From the NCBI GenBank assembly GCA_905234075.1, contig CAJOGI010000010.1, positions 1 through 47,031 on the forward strand: a DNA stretch of 47,031 bases. Reading direction: 5' to 3'. Each line of letters starts with the position of its first letter. The first letter of the stretch is position 1. This document shows, piece by piece, positions 9,207-18,235 of the stretch. The notes beneath the pieces are model-generated. The model made no database searches. It was not told the DNA's origin and saw only the letters and a list, made by a program, of their open reading frames with translations. Source of the stretch: an uncultured Synergistales bacterium. Lineage in GTDB: Bacteria; Synergistota; Synergistia; Synergistales; Aminobacteriaceae. Position numbers and translations under genes: made by a program.

Positions 9207-9323
9207 GTTAGGAGGTAGGAATGAAAAAATTTTTATTTAATTATTATTCTCCATCTTCTTTAATAATAATGCGTTTTATAAAATTAATTACGATTTAAGA
9301 AAAATAACTCCTAATTCCTACCT
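9207..9323. repeat. inverted pair of heptad arrays flanking an 84-base AT-rich loop
   Basis: GTTAGGAGGTAGGAA at 9207-9221 is complementary to AACTCCTAATTCCTACC near 9306-9322. The interior is AT-rich and contains only a possible 25-codon frame that I do not call. The element fills the gap between the ribokinase stop and the antiporter start, both on the minus strand, and could end or weaken transcription between them. Confidence 0.65.
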
Positions 9324-9324
9324 G

Positions 9325-10263
9325 TTATAATTCGTAATCATCGCCGGAAGCCTCGCCCAGCAATGCCCCTACCTGATGTCTCCAAGGGAGCGAAGGGTGC
9401 GCCCCTATTTTCGTACATGCTAAAGCTCCGCAGGCCGAACCGAAACGCGCCGCACGTCTTATCGGTCTTCCCTCGCCCAACGCGACACAGAAGCCCGCGC
9501 AAAAAGCGTCTCGCGCCCCAGTGCTGTCAACAGAGCGGATATTAAAAGCATCAAACGTAAAATTCTCGCCGGCCTCGTCAAAAATCATTCCTCCCTTAGA
9601 ACTTTGAGTAACAACAAGACATTTAATGCCCCTGTCGAGAATTTCATGAGCCATTGAATAAATTGAAGCGTCATGATTTTTCGTCTCTGCATAAAAACTT
9701 AGAGCCTTTTCATTTAATATTAAATAGTCAATATTTTTCCATGCTTCTTTGGAAAGTGAGTAAGGCGGTTCTGCTGAGAGAAAAGTTTTACAGCCGGTCT
9801 GCCTTGCAAGTTTCAATCCTGCCGTAACGGTCTCCGTAGGGCTTTCCATTTGAAAGAGTGCGGAGTCCGAAGACTCGAAAATATTTTTTGCATCGAAGAT
9901 AGCTTTTTCATCAAGCAAAGAATTTGCGCCGTGAGCAATAACGATTGAATTATCTCCATCGTCTGTAACTGTTATAACTGCCGTACCCGTTGCGAGTTCT
10001 TTACGTGTCTGAAGGTGTGAACAGTCAACGCCGTTTTCAGTTAGGACTGATCGCAAACGCCTCCCGAAGTCGTCATCTCCTACACAGCCTATCATATAAG
10101 AGCGGGCGTTTAATCTTGCGACCTCTAGTGCTTGATTAGAGCCCTTGCCTCCTCCTGCCATTCCGAACGGACCGCCTACTATTGTTTCTCCCTGCTGCGG
10201 ACAATGCGGTGCGCGTATAACTAAATCGATATTGAGTGAACCTACTATTGCAACTGCTGACAA
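9325..10263 (-). CDS. rbsK: ribokinase
   Basis: A PfkB-family sugar kinase of 312 residues, best matched to ribokinase, which makes ribose 5-phosphate from ribose and ATP. The N-terminal motif GGGKGSNQA (residues 38-46) binds ribose, and the C-terminal catalytic loop is STGARDAF (247-254) with the base Asp252. In typical members this loop is GAGD; here the second Gly of the anion hole is Arg251, which may weaken catalysis. Ribose could come from nucleoside breakdown by the phosphorylase nearby. The repeat hairpin follows its stop. Confidence 0.88.
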   Translation of the reverse strand: MSAVAIVGSLNIDLVIRAPHCPQQGETIVGGPFGMAGGGKGSNQALEVARLNARSYMIGCVGDDDFGRRLRSVLTENGVDCSHLQTRKELATGTAVITVTDDGDNSIVIAHGANSLLDEKAIFDAKNIFESSDSALFQMESPTETVTAGLKLARQTGCKTFLSAEPPYSLSKEAWKNIDYLILNEKALSFYAETKNHDASIYSMAHEILDRGIKCLVVTQSSKGGMIFDEAGENFTFDAFNIRSVDSTGARDAFCAGFCVALGEGRPIRRAARFGSACGALACTKIGAHPSLPWRHQVGALLGEASGDDYEL

Positions 10264-10305
10264 ACTTTTTCCCCCTCATAAAAATTTTTTTATAATTTGC
10301 GTAAG

Positions 10306-10311
10306 ATTATA
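10306..10311 (-). promoter_or_regulatory. candidate -10 box for ribokinase
   Basis: TATAAT on the minus strand, in the 70-base gap between fic and rbsK. No good -35 hexamer is seen at the usual distance, so the call is tentative. Confidence 0.4.
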
Positions 10312-10333
10312 CACGCAATTTTTACAAGGGTTT

Positions 10334-10897
10334 TTATTTTGAAATTAAGAATGACGAATAACCTTCATAATAGTAACTTCGGTCAATGCCTTTCATAAAA
10401 ATTTCGCGGTCGTTAATTTTTTCGGTGAGCGCATTTTTCAGCAAAATTTTTATTTCAGTGTCTCGAACGGGGCTGCGCTCCATAGCAAATAAATAATCTT
10501 CTCTATCAATTTTGCTCCAGTCAATAACTTTTCCCAATGACTTTTTCAAAATTAAATCGAGCCACATTCGCATAGAGCGTCCGTTGCTTTCTCTGAATGG
10601 GTGAGCGATATTCATTTCGACGTATTTTTCTATGATTTCATCAAAAGTTGACTGAGGCATCTGCTCAATTTTTTCTAAAGCAGCTTCAAGATAAATCGCA
10701 GGAACGAATCTGAAATGGCCTTTGGCGATATTAACGTGTCGAATTTTTCCTGCGAAGTCATAAATTTCAGAGAAGAGTTTTTTGTGTATTTCAGCAAGTG
10801 TCTTAAAAGTTCCCGGAGTTAGTGCGTCAAGTTTTCCGCTCCCGAAAAGTTCAATAGCTTTTAACTTGCTTATCCGCTCTTCTTCGTTGTCGCTCAT
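10334..10897 (-). CDS. fic: class III Fic-domain protein (predicted AMP transferase)
   Basis: A 187-residue Fic protein, the size of the stand-alone NmFic-type enzymes. These transfer AMP from ATP to protein hydroxyls, in known cases to DNA gyrase or topoisomerase IV, and hold themselves inactive with a C-terminal helix. The core motif is HPFRESNGRSMR (residues 99-110), with the catalytic His99 and the last Arg present, but Ser103 replaces the Gly of HPFx(D/E)GNGRxxR. The C-terminal SYYYEG (174-179) matches the inhibitory (S/T)xxxE(G/N) motif, so no separate antitoxin is needed. It is the last gene of the nadE-queA run, 10 bases after queA. Confidence 0.9.
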   Translation of the reverse strand: MSDNEEERISKLKAIELFGSGKLDALTPGTFKTLAEIHKKLFSEIYDFAGKIRHVNIAKGHFRFVPAIYLEAALEKIEQMPQSTFDEIIEKYVEMNIAHPFRESNGRSMRMWLDLILKKSLGKVIDWSKIDREDYLFAMERSPVRDTEIKILLKNALTEKINDREIFMKGIDRSYYYEGYSSFLISK

Positions 10898-10907
10898 TCC
10901 TAACCCT

Positions 10908-12005
10908 TCATTCTAAAAACATCGCATCGCCGAATGAAAAGAATCGCCAGTTATTTTTTGCGCAGTCTTCATAAATTTCAAGAAGCCGAGACAAAATTTC
11001 TTCTTCATGTCCGAAATGTCCTGCTTTGTTCGCCGCAAATGAAGCCACGAGCATTATTAAAGAACTTTCAGGCAAATGAAAATTTGTGATGAGAGCGTCA
11101 ACGGTTTTGAATTTATAGCCCGGATAAATATATAAACCCGTCTCAATAATTCCTGATTTAATTTTGCCGTCATCGTCTGAAAAAGTTTCGAGAGTTCTTG
11201 CGGCTGTAGTTCCCGAAGCAATTACGCGCCCGCCGTCATTTTTGCACTCGTTAATTAAATTCGCGGTCTGCTCCGAAAGTTCGCAGTGCTCTGTATGAAT
11301 TTTATGCTCGCGTATATCCTGAACCATGACGGGTCTGAAAGTTCCAAGCCCTACATGCAAAGTAACATAAGAAATTTTTACGCCGATTTCTTTAATTTTT
11401 TCTAAAAGTTCGGGCGTAAAGTGCAGGCTTGCAGTCGGAGCAGCCACTGAACCGTCATGACGCGCAAAAACAGTCTGATATGCAGAGCGCATGTCGTTAT
11501 TATTTTTTATGTACGGAGGCAGCGGCACTTGGCCTGACTGTTCAAGAAAATTCATGAAGTCCTCACGGGAATTGAAATCAAATTTAATTTCCCTGATGCC
11601 TTCATTTTTTTCTGAAAGGACATGCAAAAAATTTTCGTTGACTTTAATTTTTGAGTGGACGTGAATTTTTTTTGCAGGTTTCACGAGAGCTTCCCACGTC
11701 AAAAAATCAGGCGTTAAATTTCTCAATAAAAAAACTTCGCACTGACCGCCCGTCTCTCTTGTGCCTTTTAACCTAGCAGGGATAACTTTAGTGTCATTTA
11801 AGATTAATAAATCATTCGGGCGAAAAAATTTTGTGATGTCCCGAAAAATATTATCGCGTAAAATTTCATTTTCTTTCACGTTCCAGACTAAGAGCCGCGA
11901 AGAATCACGGGGGCTTGCAGGAAACTGAGCTATATTTTCCGGCGGAAGGTCATAAGAATACGAGCTTAATTTATATAAATCGCTGTGAGAGATGATTTTT
12001 TTCAC
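10908..12005 (-). CDS. queA: S-adenosylmethionine:tRNA ribosyltransferase-isomerase
   Basis: QueA makes epoxyqueuosine in the wobble base of tRNAs for Asn, Asp, His and Tyr. The 365-residue length is usual. Family signatures include YDLPPENIAQFPASPRDSSR near the start, NDTKVIPARLKG, HTEHCELSEQTANLI and ALITNFHLPESSLIMLVASF. The start overlaps the stop of the SpoIID gene by four bases, so translation is likely coupled. Being beside ruvAB is a frequent arrangement. Confidence 0.97.
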   Translation of the reverse strand: MKKIISHSDLYKLSSYSYDLPPENIAQFPASPRDSSRLLVWNVKENEILRDNIFRDITKFFRPNDLLILNDTKVIPARLKGTRETGGQCEVFLLRNLTPDFLTWEALVKPAKKIHVHSKIKVNENFLHVLSEKNEGIREIKFDFNSREDFMNFLEQSGQVPLPPYIKNNNDMRSAYQTVFARHDGSVAAPTASLHFTPELLEKIKEIGVKISYVTLHVGLGTFRPVMVQDIREHKIHTEHCELSEQTANLINECKNDGGRVIASGTTAARTLETFSDDDGKIKSGIIETGLYIYPGYKFKTVDALITNFHLPESSLIMLVASFAANKAGHFGHEEEILSRLLEIYEDCAKNNWRFFSFGDAMFLE

Positions 12006-13417
12006 TTGAATTTTTTAATAACCGTTCCGGGATAATAATGAGTCAAAATTCTTTCAGCCGTCCAGCCCTGTTCGGCCATTGCCATAGCTCCCCATTGACA
12101 CATGCCAACGCCGTGCCCCCAGCCGCGCCCGTAAAAAATAAATTCGTTGTCTTTTTTCTCGATTGAGTAGCCGTATTTATTTAATGCAGGCTTTGAAGTT
12201 GAAGTCTGCGAAGGGATTTTAATTTGCTGACGTGAGCTTCTTTCAAGTCCTGTCTTGTAGTAATTTTTTTTCTTTTCAGGATTTGTGAGCATGTCAATTA
12301 ATTCTGTCGTTGTGAAAATTCCGTCCGCCGTCATTTTGGCGATGCCCTGACTTTCTTCAAAGGTCATATTTTGCGCAGAAGTTTGTTTTTTGCTGCCCGT
12401 TCCTACAAGTCCGCCGGCAGTTGAATTATTTTTAGCTGCGTTAAAAGTTCCGCCCGACGGCGTGAACATTGTGCTTTTTAACGTTCTGGGGTCTAAATTT
12501 AATCTGAACTGGCTGGCCTTCATCGACTTAGTTCCGTTTGAGCCGATGAACGTCATATTAATTGCTCGTCCTCCCTCGTCAACATCAGAGACTTGAATTT
12601 CTTTAACTGTTCCGATGTCGGAGCCTGTAACTTTTTTTACGACGCTTCGTATTTTTTCGGACGAAAATCTAGCGTTCCAGACCGACACGGGCGATTTATA
12701 ATCCACGACTTCAGGAACGCCCGTTAAATACGGAATGTCACGCCCCCAAACGTCTTTAATATTCGCAGTGTGTCCGCCGCTGTCAGAATGAAAATAGGTC
12801 TGTGCTAGTTCAGCTCCGTAAGTCAAAACTAAACTCGCCGTGCTCATGACAGCCTGATTAGTTTTTGACGTCTCAACTCCTGCGCCCTTGTAAACCTGAT
12901 CCGAGTCAGTGTCAACAACGTCATAGCCTTTTTCGGCCCTGTTGAAACTTTGACGCAAAACATAAGTCCTCGCCGTGATAGCCTGCGCTCTTAATGCTTC
13001 AGAGTGCCAAGACGCTCCGACTTCGGCAGGAAGGACACCGCATAAATAATTTTCAAGTCCCACGACGTTTAACAAGCCGCCGCGCTGTGTGATTAAGAAT
13101 GAGCCGCGATAAGTTTTGCCAGCGAATTTTAACAGGCCCGGCCCGGAAATTCTCAAAGGCATTAAAAACGAATGACCCATAATATTTGCGCTGTTGCCAT
13201 TAACTGAAATATTTGCACTGTCGCCCAAGTTAGCGAGCCTTCCTTCAGCGTCGCTCATCGTCAAATTTCCGCTCGTAATTCCGATTGAATAACTGCCTGA
13301 ACCTGATAATCTTACGTAAACATCACGCGCTTCAATTTTATTTTCGTTAATAAAAAAACATAAAAAGAAAATAAAAAAAATTAAAGGCGTTTTCAAATTT
13401 TGTGAAATTTTAATCAT
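12002..13417 (-). CDS. SpoIID/LytB-domain cell-wall protein
   Basis: An exported 471-residue protein with an N-terminal signal or anchor (FFIFFLCFFI). It has the SpoIID features LENYLCGVLPAEVGASWHSEALRAQA, AYFHSDSGGHTANIKDVWG-like sequence with the key HSDSGG, and the closing GWGHGVGMCQWGA. SpoIID in Bacillus is a lytic transglycosylase that trims stem-less peptidoglycan; relatives in non-spore-formers act in division or wall turnover. A Ser/Thr/Asn-rich linker near residues 320-360 interrupts the domain. It overlaps both neighbours by four bases. Nothing here suggests sporulation. Confidence 0.9.
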   Translation of the reverse strand: MIKISQNLKTPLIFFIFFLCFFINENKIEARDVYVRLSGSGSYSIGITSGNLTMSDAEGRLANLGDSANISVNGNSANIMGHSFLMPLRISGPGLLKFAGKTYRGSFLITQRGGLLNVVGLENYLCGVLPAEVGASWHSEALRAQAITARTYVLRQSFNRAEKGYDVVDTDSDQVYKGAGVETSKTNQAVMSTASLVLTYGAELAQTYFHSDSGGHTANIKDVWGRDIPYLTGVPEVVDYKSPVSVWNARFSSEKIRSVVKKVTGSDIGTVKEIQVSDVDEGGRAINMTFIGSNGTKSMKASQFRLNLDPRTLKSTMFTPSGGTFNAAKNNSTAGGLVGTGSKKQTSAQNMTFEESQGIAKMTADGIFTTTELIDMLTNPEKKKNYYKTGLERSSRQQIKIPSQTSTSKPALNKYGYSIEKKDNEFIFYGRGWGHGVGMCQWGAMAMAEQGWTAERILTHYYPGTVIKKFK

Positions 13418-14382
13418 CTCCCGTCATAAAAATTTTTTATTCTGGTCTTAACATTTTCTTGCAAATTTCTGTAGAAAAATAAATAATCGTAAACATGATA
13501 CGCGCCCAAAGGCAGGTTCGACACTACGGGCGGATAGTCCGCGCTTATGAGGCCGGGAACTTTCAAAACTCCGCGCTCCGTGTCGATATAACAGCCGCAG
13601 AAATTTTTAATCTCGCTCTTAATTTCTCCGCTGTAGTCCGTGAAACACGCGCCTAAATTCAAATTTTTTTCGGCAGGTGTTCCGTCAGTCTTCCAGTTTA
13701 ACGGATTAATTGCAAATACTTGCATATCTTCGGGATTAATTGAGCTTGAATGAATTTCAGGATCTTCACAGTCAAACGTTATGACAACTCCGACATCATT
13801 TTCAGACTGAGCGGGTTTAATGTGCGGATTTTTTTTGACAAACTCTTTTTCAAGCCTCCAACCTATCGCGTAAACAGCTACGAGACGCGAATTTAATTCT
13901 TCATCTTTGAAAAAATCTTCGAGAATTTTATAACACATTTCCGCGCCTTGTGAAAATCCTGCAAGAATAATCGGCCTGTTTTTATTTTCATGTTCTAAAT
14001 AATAAGAAAACGCCTCTTTAATATCACCATAAGCAATATCAAAAAACGGCGTTCTTAACTCTTCCGAAAGATTATAGGCTTTTATTGCCATTTGCCTGTA
14101 ATAGGGCGCGTACATTCGTGTATTCTCTTCATAAATTCCGCGCTCCATGTTCAAAGCACCGAGAAAATTTCCCATAGTGAAATTATCTGAAAGCGACATG
14201 TTATATTCGTCATTCACATCGACGGTCGGACATATTAGAAATAAATCTACGGAGCCTGAGCCTTCAGAAAAATACGCCCAATATTTTTTATCAGAGTAAA
14301 TATTTTCGCCGTGAGCTGTAGATATTAATAAAAATGAAAGTAATAATGCGAAAAAAATTTTTTTATTAAAATTAAAAATCAA
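13414..14382 (-). CDS. exported DUF3089 alpha/beta-hydrolase
   Basis: A 322-residue protein with a signal peptide ending near STAHGE. DUF3089 signatures are [16 protein letters not shown] and the nucleophile elbow AGFSQGAEM, where the Ser sits in GxSx[22 protein letters not shown] near the end supplies the likely catalytic His region. Members are predicted lipases or esterases with no settled substrate. The gene overlaps ruvB by 11 bases and spoIID by four, so it is expressed with the Holliday-junction genes despite the unrelated role. Confidence 0.85.
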   Translation of the reverse strand: MIFNFNKKIFFALLLSFLLISTAHGENIYSDKKYWAYFSEGSGSVDLFLICPTVDVNDEYNMSLSDNFTMGNFLGALNMERGIYEENTRMYAPYYRQMAIKAYNLSEELRTPFFDIAYGDIKEAFSYYLEHENKNRPIILAGFSQGAEMCYKILEDFFKDEELNSRLVAVYAIGWRLEKEFVKKNPHIKPAQSENDVGVVITFDCEDPEIHSSSINPEDMQVFAINPLNWKTDGTPAEKNLNLGACFTDYSGEIKSEIKNFCGCYIDTERGVLKVPGLISADYPPVVSNLPLGAYHVYDYLFFYRNLQENVKTRIKNFYDGR

Positions 14383-15394
14383 TTAAAACTTGCCTCCCTA
14401 AATATGAATAAGCATTAACCGTTGCTTTACGTCCACGCGGGGTACGCTCTAATAATCCTTTTTGAATTAAATAAGGCTCGTAAATATCTTCAATGGTCTG
14501 AGCGTCCTCGTTCAGTGCCGCTGCTAATGTGCTTAGGCCGACCGGGCCGCCGTTAAATAAATCTATAATAGCACGTAAGATCTTTCTGTCGCCTTCGTCA
14601 AGTCCCGAAGCATCAACTTCTAACATGTCCATAGCGCGTATAGCTGTCTCTGCATTAATTTCGCTATCAACTCCGTTTTGAACAGCAGCAACATCACGGA
14701 CACGCCGCAATAATCTCAAAGCTATTCGCGGAGTTCCACGTGAACGTTTTGCAATTTCTATAGTTGCTTCTTTATTTATGTTGACGTTCAAAACGCCGGC
14801 AGCACGCAATAAAATTTTTGAAAGTTCTTCGTCTGTGTAAAGTGCTAACTGTTCGACAATTCCGAAACGCGCTCTTAACGGCGAAGTTAAAAGTCCGAGC
14901 CTTGTCGTGGCTCCGCATAAAGTAAATTTAGGAAGATTCAATGCTATTGTTCGAGCTAAAGGGCCTTTACCGACAACAATATGAAGCGTGAAATCCTCCA
15001 TAGCCGGATATAAAATTTCTTCGACTTGAGGCGGCATACGGTGAATTTCATCAATAAATAAAACATCGTTGCGCTCAATGTTCGAGACTATCGCAGCCAA
15101 GTCTCCTGCACGTTCAAGAGCAGGGCCTGTCGTTGTGCGTAACTGTCCGCCCATTTCCTGAGCAATTATTCCTGCAAGCGTAGTTTTACCCAAGCCCGGA
15201 GGGCCGTATAACAAGACATGGTCTAAAGGCTCGCCGCGTCCTTTTGCCGCTGAAATATAAATTTTTAATTTCTCTTTGAGTTTTTCCTGACCCGTAAATT
15301 CATCAAGATATTTCGGCCTGACGCTGATGTCATCAGGCGAGCGCGGAGCGTCAAAAAATCTTACGGGCGAGTTAATAATTTCTTCTTCAGGCAT
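14372..15394 (-). CDS. ruvB: Holliday-junction branch-migration ATPase RuvB
   Basis: A 340-residue AAA+ motor that with RuvA drives branch migration of Holliday junctions. Walker A is GPPGLGKT (residues 64-71), Walker B is DEIH (115-118), and the C-terminal winged-helix domain begins around [14 protein letters not shown] and includes [12 protein letters not shown], which contacts DNA. It starts three bases after the ruvA stop. Confidence 0.98.
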   Translation of the reverse strand: MPEEEIINSPVRFFDAPRSPDDISVRPKYLDEFTGQEKLKEKLKIYISAAKGRGEPLDHVLLYGPPGLGKTTLAGIIAQEMGGQLRTTTGPALERAGDLAAIVSNIERNDVLFIDEIHRMPPQVEEILYPAMEDFTLHIVVGKGPLARTIALNLPKFTLCGATTRLGLLTSPLRARFGIVEQLALYTDEELSKILLRAAGVLNVNINKEATIEIAKRSRGTPRIALRLLRRVRDVAAVQNGVDSEINAETAIRAMDMLEVDASGLDEGDRKILRAIIDLFNGGPVGLSTLAAALNEDAQTIEDIYEPYLIQKGLLERTPRGRKATVNAYSYLGRQVLIDF

Positions 15395-15397
15395 TTT

Positions 15398-16003
15398 TTA
15401 TTTGTGCAGCTCCCTCAATGACATTCTCAATAAATCTTCTTCGCTTAATTTATTAAAATCCTCGCCGTGTGCAGCGCGCAATAAATTAATAACACCTCCG
15501 GCATCTGAACGTGAAAAACCAAGAGATAACAGTGCATCAATGACGCTTTCAGCATGGCCCGACGAAGATTTAGAAACTGCCTCTGATTTTTTGCTCATGA
15601 CTTTTAAGCCTGCAATGTTCTTTAACTCGAAGCAAAGACGCTCGGCAGTTTTTTTGCCAATTCCAGGAACGCGCATAAAAGCATTTACATCAGCAGAAGA
15701 AATAGCGTTCACTACATCGTCAATAGAAAGTTCGGATAAAATAGCGATAGCCGTGCGGCCTCCAACACCTTTGACACTCGTCAGTCTTAAAAAAAATTCG
15801 CGCTCTCTTTCCGATGTAAAGCCGTAAATGACGGCCCCTGCTTCTGAAATTTGAAGGCTTGTCGTGATTGTCTTCGCTTTGCCGATTTCGCAGGAACTTA
15901 AAACGGAACGAGAGCAGAAAATTTCAAAGCCTATTCCGTTTACGTCAAGAATAATAATATTATCGAGAATGTCTAAAACTTTTCCGCTTAATGAACGAAT
16001 CAT
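15398..16003 (-). CDS. ruvA: Holliday-junction DNA helicase subunit RuvA
   Basis: A 201-residue RuvA, which holds the four-way junction for RuvB. It shows the N-terminal OB fold (MIRSLSGKVLDI), two helix-hairpin-helix motifs (VKGVGGRTAIAIL and VPGIGKKTAERL), and a C-terminal three-helix domain that contacts RuvB (VIDALLSLGFSRSDA). It overlaps ruvC by four bases. Confidence 0.97.
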   Translation of the reverse strand: MIRSLSGKVLDILDNIIILDVNGIGFEIFCSRSVLSSCEIGKAKTITTSLQISEAGAVIYGFTSEREREFFLRLTSVKGVGGRTAIAILSELSIDDVVNAISSADVNAFMRVPGIGKKTAERLCFELKNIAGLKVMSKKSEAVSKSSSGHAESVIDALLSLGFSRSDAGGVINLLRAAHGEDFNKLSEEDLLRMSLRELHK

Positions 16004-16485
16004 GACATGATTTTTAATGCGAAGCCCGTTATGGCTGCTGCTAGAGCATCGGCTGTGTCGTCTGGCTTGGGAATTTCATCGAGAGCTAAAAATCTCTGTA
16101 CCATTCCCTGAACTTGGGATTTAACAGCGTCCCCAGTGCCGCACAAGGCTAATTTAATTTGATTGGGCTTTGGCTCAACAACGGGCAGATTATTTTGAGC
16201 CGCAAGCAGCATTACAACACCGCGAGCCTGAAAAACATATTCGGCTGTCGTTACGTTGTGCCCGAAAAATAAACGCTCTACCGAAACAAAATCGGGCTTG
16301 CAGATTTTTATCTGCGTCTGCAGTTCGTCATAAATTCTTAACAAGCGTTCAGTAAAGCTCATTTTCGGCGATGTCTCTATGCAGCCGTAGTTCAAAGCCC
16401 TTAACTTAAATCCCGACTGCGCGACAGCTCCATAGCCTACTCGTGCAAGGCCGGGATCTATTCCTAAACATACAGTATCTGACAA
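16000..16485 (-). CDS. ruvC: crossover junction endonuclease RuvC
   Basis: A 161-residue resolvase that nicks Holliday junctions. The acidic catalytic set appears as GIDPGLARVGYG near the start, VSVERLFFGHN in the middle, and PDDTADALAAAI near the end. The start is TTG at 16485, giving MSDTVCLGIDPG; no in-frame ATG lies between it and the catalytic Asp. It follows yebC by 14 bases. Confidence 0.96.
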   Translation of the reverse strand: MSDTVCLGIDPGLARVGYGAVAQSGFKLRALNYGCIETSPKMSFTERLLRIYDELQTQIKICKPDFVSVERLFFGHNVTTAEYVFQARGVVMLLAAQNNLPVVEPKPNQIKLALCGTGDAVKSQVQGMVQRFLALDEIPKPDDTADALAAAITGFALKIMS

Positions 16486-16499
16486 AGTTATAAAATAAT

Positions 16500-17255
16500 T
16501 TATTCGTCTTCAATCTGTGAAGCAACTTCGTCAGGAATTTCAAAATTTGAGTAAACGTTCTGAACGTCGTCGTGCTCTTCGAGAGCATCAACCAGCCTCA
16601 AAACTTTTCGCGCTGCTTCGGGGTCTGAAACTTCGACGGGAGTTTTCGCTATCATTGAAACTTCCGCGTTATCAACGACGTATTTATTATCTTCAAGTGC
16701 TTTTTGAAGCGTATCGAGGTCGCTAGGTTCGCAGTAAAGAGTGAAGCCCTCGTCGTTTGCTTCCATGTCCGACATTCCCGAATCAAGGCCGAGCGTCATT
16801 AAATCATCTTCATTAAGTCCTTTGCCTTTGACTTCGATAACGCCCTTGCGGTCAAACATCCAAGCAACGCTCCCGGACTCGCCCATTTGTCCGCCGTTGC
16901 GCGATAACAAGGCGCGGATTTCCGGTGTCGTTCTGTTTCTGTTATCCGTCATGACGTTTACGAGCACTGCAATTCCTGAAGGCCCGTAGGCTTCGTATGT
17001 AAGTTCATCGTATGAAATATCGCCGAGTTCGCCTGTTCCGCGTTTGATTGCGCGTGTAATGTTATCGTTGGGAACACTGACGGCCTTTGCACGTTCTATT
17101 GCGGTCTTGAGGCGCATATTCATTGCCGGATCTCCGCCGCCGTCTTTAGCTGCGATAATAATTGCGCGTACTAATTTTTGAAAAAGATTTCCTCTCTTTG
17201 CGTCCTGAGCCGCTTTGCGGTGTTTAATATTTGCCCATTTTGAATGTCCTGACAT
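16500..17255 (-). CDS. yebC: YebC/PmpR family protein
   Basis: A 251-residue member of the YebC family, long annotated as transcription regulators and more recently linked to relief of ribosome stalling at proline-rich stretches. The start MSGHSKWANIKHRKAAQDAKRG is diagnostic, as is the GPSGIAVLV...DNRNRT segment. It lies upstream of ruvC, a very common bacterial pairing. A clean binding site (AGGAGTGATATAAACC) precedes the ATG. Confidence 0.97.
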   Translation of the reverse strand: MSGHSKWANIKHRKAAQDAKRGNLFQKLVRAIIIAAKDGGGDPAMNMRLKTAIERAKAVSVPNDNITRAIKRGTGELGDISYDELTYEAYGPSGIAVLVNVMTDNRNRTTPEIRALLSRNGGQMGESGSVAWMFDRKGVIEVKGKGLNEDDLMTLGLDSGMSDMEANDEGFTLYCEPSDLDTLQKALEDNKYVVDNAEVSMIAKTPVEVSDPEAARKVLRLVDALEEHDDVQNVYSNFEIPDEVASQIEDE

Positions 17256-17284
17256 GGTTTATATCACTCCTGTTAAAAATTAAA

Positions 17285-17998
17285 TTAAAATTTGAAAATT
17301 GGAATTGGTTTGCGCTTATGTTCGCTTCGCCTGTGCATAACGTCAATACGCTCTCGTGCTTTTTCGTCGTCAATTTTTCCCGTTGCTAAATATTCATCGA
17401 GAACATCATAACTGAAGCCCATATCGCCTTCGTCCGTCTGCCCTTCATAAAGCCCCGCGCTTGGAGCTTTATTAATAATTTTTTCGGGAACGTTGAGAAT
17501 TTTTGCCGCCTCTCTGATTTCGCGCTTCAGAAAATTTGCAAGCGGCATTAAATCTACTCCGCTGTCGCCGAATTTTGTGAAGTAGCCCGTTTCATATTCT
17601 GATTTATTGCTTGTTCCGCAGACGAGAAAATTTTTTGACTGAGCAGCAGCATATAAAGTTACCATTCGCAGACGAGCTTTTAAGTTAGATTTTACGAGGG
17701 AATTTAATTCGCTGCCTATAGCGTCAAGTTCTAAATCAAACACCCCAGAAAGGTCAACGCGCATAAAATTTATATCGAGTGCCTTGATTAAAAGCCTAGC
17801 GTCCGCTTCGTCGTCGTCAATGCTGTGGCAGGGCATAATTATTCCGAGCACTTTATCGCGCCCAAGTGCCTCGCGTCCGATTGCCGCAAGCACAGAGCTG
17901 TCAATTCCCCCCGACAGGCCAAGAACTATACCGGAAGCGTGAGCAGTTTCAACTTCATCACGGAGCCATTGTTCGCACCGGTTAATAATATTTCGCAA
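17285..17998 (-). CDS. nadE: ammonia-dependent NAD+ synthetase
   Basis: A 237-residue NadE that amidates deamido-NAD with ammonia and ATP. The PP-loop SGGIDSSV and the pocket motifs GTSNKSEYETGYFTKFGD and APSAGLYEGQTDE are visible. There is no glutaminase domain, so it relies on free ammonia. The start is TTG at 17998; upstream in-frame codons lack an ATG, and GAGGGGAA sits about 12 bases before it. It is the first gene of the operon running through yebC and ruvCAB to fic. Confidence 0.93.
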   Translation of the reverse strand: MRNIINRCEQWLRDEVETAHASGIVLGLSGGIDSSVLAAIGREALGRDKVLGIIMPCHSIDDDEADARLLIKALDINFMRVDLSGVFDLELDAIGSELNSLVKSNLKARLRMVTLYAAAQSKNFLVCGTSNKSEYETGYFTKFGDSGVDLMPLANFLKREIREAAKILNVPEKIINKAPSAGLYEGQTDEGDMGFSYDVLDEYLATGKIDDEKARERIDVMHRRSEHKRKPIPIFKF

Positions 17999-18033
17999 GT
18001 TTGAAAAATTCCCCTCATTAAAAAATATCTCGT

Positions 18034-18039
18034 ATTATA
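18034..18039 (-). promoter_or_regulatory. candidate -10 box for the nadE-fic operon
   Basis: TATAAT on the minus strand, 36 bases before the nadE start, in the divergent region shared with rpsB. The -35 position has only a weak match. Confidence 0.45.
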
Positions 18040-18108
18040 CACTCGTTTTCATGAGAAATTAGGGACTCAATTTTTTTTTTTGCGAAGGGCTTAATCTTTC
18101 CATAAACA

Positions 18109-18117
18109 TGATAAAAT
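18109..18117 (+). promoter_or_regulatory. candidate extended -10 promoter for rpsB
   Basis: TGATAAAAT fits the extended -10 pattern TGnTAnnnT and lies about 119 bases before the rpsB start, leaving a long leader. A TTGCGA further upstream is better spaced for the adjacent TAAACA, so the exact hexamers are uncertain. Confidence 0.45.
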
Positions 18118-18235
18118 AATAACGTTTTAAGATTTCACACGCTCGTGTTGAGTTAAAGGTGCCGTGTAAATTTCTAACGGTTTGAAAACGGGCGGAGGAT
18201 TTTTAATAAATAACCTTTAGGAGGTAGAATTTTTT
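18118..18235 (+). promoter_or_regulatory. rpsB leader with small hairpins
   Basis: The untranslated leader before rpsB contains a small hairpin (TCACAC, loop GCTC, GTGTTGA with one bulge, about 18135-18154), a CCGT/ACGG pair further on, and ends with the strong binding site AGGAGGT. S2 proteins commonly repress their own mRNA through a leader structure, so this is a plausible operator, but I cannot match it to a known motif. Confidence 0.3.

Noticed and set aside
9221-9298. A 25-codon frame (MKKFLFNYYSPSSLIIM...) right after AGGAGGTAGGA
   Set aside because: The apparent ribosome binding site is the heptad repeat itself, and the frame lies in the loop of an inverted repeat with AT-driven codons. 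Nothing supports a peptide.
10334-10897. Fic as a toxin-antitoxin pair with a neighbouring antitoxin
   Set aside because: The inhibitory motif is inside the Fic protein itself, and no small antitoxin frame lies next to it.
12002-13417. SpoIID as evidence for sporulation
   Set aside because: SpoIID-domain proteins occur in many non-spore-formers, and no other sporulation gene is present here.
18118-18235. A riboswitch before rpsB
   Set aside because: The hairpins are small and match no riboswitch that I know; an S2 self-control leader is more likely, and even that is uncertain.
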